From Smithellaceae bacterium (GTDB taxonomy: Bacteria > Desulfobacterota > Syntrophia > Syntrophales > Smithellaceae), in NCBI GenBank assembly GCA_028701435.1, contig JAQVQT010000026.1:1-15377 (forward strand): a stretch of 15,377 nucleotides of DNA, given 5' to 3'. This document shows, piece by piece, positions 14,383 to 15,377 of this stretch. The number at the start of each line of letters is the position of its first letter. Position 1 is the stretch's first letter. Below the pieces are notes generated by a model, which was not told the origin of the DNA, searched no databases, and was given only the letters and a program-made list of their open reading frames with translations. A program made the translations under genes and the position numbers.

Positions 14383-15377
14383 TCAGCCTCCGAATTTCTC
14401 TTTGGTCAGTTTGAAGCACTCGAAGGCCACATCAATCGTCCGGAGAATGTCCGATTCCGTCATGGCCGCGCAGACAAACCAGTTATGGTGCGGGTGGAAA
14501 AAGATGCCACGGCGGGCCGCCTCACCGCAGAAAAAACGGTTTTTCTCAAAGAGTGGATCGTCGGCAAACGTCATGTAGGGCATCGCCGGGGGACCGGTGA
14601 CACTGACCTGTAAACCCGCCGCGTTCGCGGCCTGGCGAAGGCCGTCCATGAGCTGCGTCCCCGTCTTGCGAATATACTCGATGGCGCCTGAAGCCTGAAT
14701 TTCGTCGATGCAGGCCAGCGCCGCGGCAAAGGGAACTCCTGAAAAGTAATGTGTGCCGGTAAAAAAAATGGTTTTTGCCGCATCCATCATTTCTTTGCGC
14801 GCGGCCGCCACGGAAATGGCGTATCCGTTGGCCATCGCCTTGCCGAAGCACTGGATATCGGCGTTGAATCCGTAATGGATGGAGCTTCCCGCCAGTTCAA
14901 GGCGGAAACCGCAGCGGACATCATCGATGAGAATCAGGAACCGGTGCTTTTGCGCCAGGGCGTTCGCGGCCTCCACGAATTCCTTTGCCGGCAGCTCCTG
15001 GTCCCTCATGGAATCGTGCCGGTGCGGCGTCAGCATGATGCCGGCAACGGCGCCTTCGTGCTCCGAGACAACGCGCTCCAGGTCTTTGGCGTTGTTGTAT
15101 TCAAAGTAATGAACGTGCGTTTTCCATTCCTCCGGAACCCCCTGCCCGTGGGGCTGACACCAGAAGTGAGATCCGTGGTAGGATCCGTGCGCCAGCAGAA
15201 TGTCCTGCTTTCCGGTAAATATCCGGGCCAGCGTAATCGCGTACGACGTTACATCGGAGCCGTTTTTTCCGAAAACGCACCAGTCCGCGCCATGAATCGT
15301 TCCCACGATTTTTTTTGCAAGGGGAAGCCACAGATCGGATGGAAGCGTAAAGCAGTCCGCATTTTCCCATTGTTTTT
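14383..15377 (-). CDS. class-III aminotransferase, glutamate-1-semialdehyde aminomutase-like (5' end outside window)
   Basis: The reading frame is open to the window edge, so the N-terminus is missing; about 330 residues are visible. An in-frame GTG at 15306 is not the start, because family sequence continues before it (FTLPSDLWLPLAKKIVG). Pyridoxal phosphate features are FGKNGSDVTSYAITLARIFTG, HGSYHGSHFW, LILIDDVRCGFRLE (usually DEVxTGFR) and the lysine in CFGKAMANGY that would bind the cofactor. TGTHYFSGVPFAAALACI matches the family's closing segment. The altered DDVRCGFR argues against true HemL and for a transaminase of a carbohydrate or amino-acid pathway. It is coupled to the VOC gene. 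The substrate is unknown. Confidence 0.88.
   Translation of the reverse strand, partial: KQWENADCFTLPSDLWLPLAKKIVGTIHGADWCVFGKNGSDVTSYAITLARIFTGKQDILLAHGSYHGSHFWCQPHGQGVPEEWKTHVHYFEYNNAKDLERVVSEHEGAVAGIMLTPHRHDSMRDQELPAKEFVEAANALAQKHRFLILIDDVRCGFRLELAGSSIHYGFNADIQCFGKAMANGYAISVAAARKEMMDAAKTIFFTGTHYFSGVPFAAALACIDEIQASGAIEYIRKTGTQLMDGLRQAANAAGLQVSVTGPPAMPYMTFADDPLFEKNRFFCGEAARRGIFFHPHHNWFVCAAMTESDILRTIDVAFECFKLTKEKFGG

Noticed and set aside
13974..14414. A plus-strand 146-codon frame over the VOC gene
   Set aside because: It is antisense to a clear VOC protein and shows no domain or ribosome site.
14383..15306. Complete 307-residue aminotransferase starting at GTG 15306
   Set aside because: The frame is open to the window edge and upstream residues (FTLPSDLWLPLAKKIVG) match the family, so the true start lies outside.

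Overview
The window reads as a dense, ordinary-looking stretch of chromosome from a Gram-negative bacterium. It has an OmpA-type outer-membrane protein, a lipobox lipoprotein, and the gene order queA-tgt-yajC-secD-secF. The combination of this order with a stand-alone PyrR placed before pyrB-pyrC, a Gram-positive-like arrangement, suggests a former deltaproteobacterium (Desulfobacterota, perhaps near Syntrophales). That placement is inferred from gene content and not from any database match.

Layout, plus strand. Positions 99-2256 hold queA and tgt, two queuosine tRNA-modification genes. A 135-bp imperfect inverted-repeat element (2254-2388) separates them from yajC-secD-secF (2447-5351), the accessory part of the Sec translocon. 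A DUF456-type small membrane protein follows after one base, then lepB (signal peptidase I). After a 248-bp leader comes a tightly packed pyrimidine cluster: pyrR, pyrB, pyrC, then recO and a U32-family tRNA hydroxylation gene (trhP), ending at 11620. Most junctions here are short gaps or 4-base ATGA/GTGA overlaps.

Layout, minus strand. A proline-rich lipoprotein resembling the surface-adhesin E family (11638-12264) converges on trhP. Next is an OmpA-family protein (12556-13647) with its own strong promoter and terminator. The last two genes are a small VOC (glyoxalase-fold) protein and a class-III aminotransferase. The aminotransferase is cut by the window end, and its stop codon lies one base before the VOC start.

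The most interesting part is the pyr leader (6583-6806). It contains, in order, a consensus-like promoter, a hairpin whose loop closely resembles the PyrR-binding loop, a possible leader peptide, a textbook intrinsic terminator lying inside that leader ORF, and then pyrR. No strong antiterminator is visible. This raises the possibility that PyrR acts by blocking translation of the leader peptide, a mix of the Bacillus/mycobacterial PyrR mechanisms and the enterobacterial pyrBI-type mechanism. This is inference. The second point of interest is the palindromic element after tgt: its left end supplies the tgt stop codon, and its right end supplies a possible -35 box for the sec genes. No RNA genes, CRISPR arrays, transposases or phage genes were seen.
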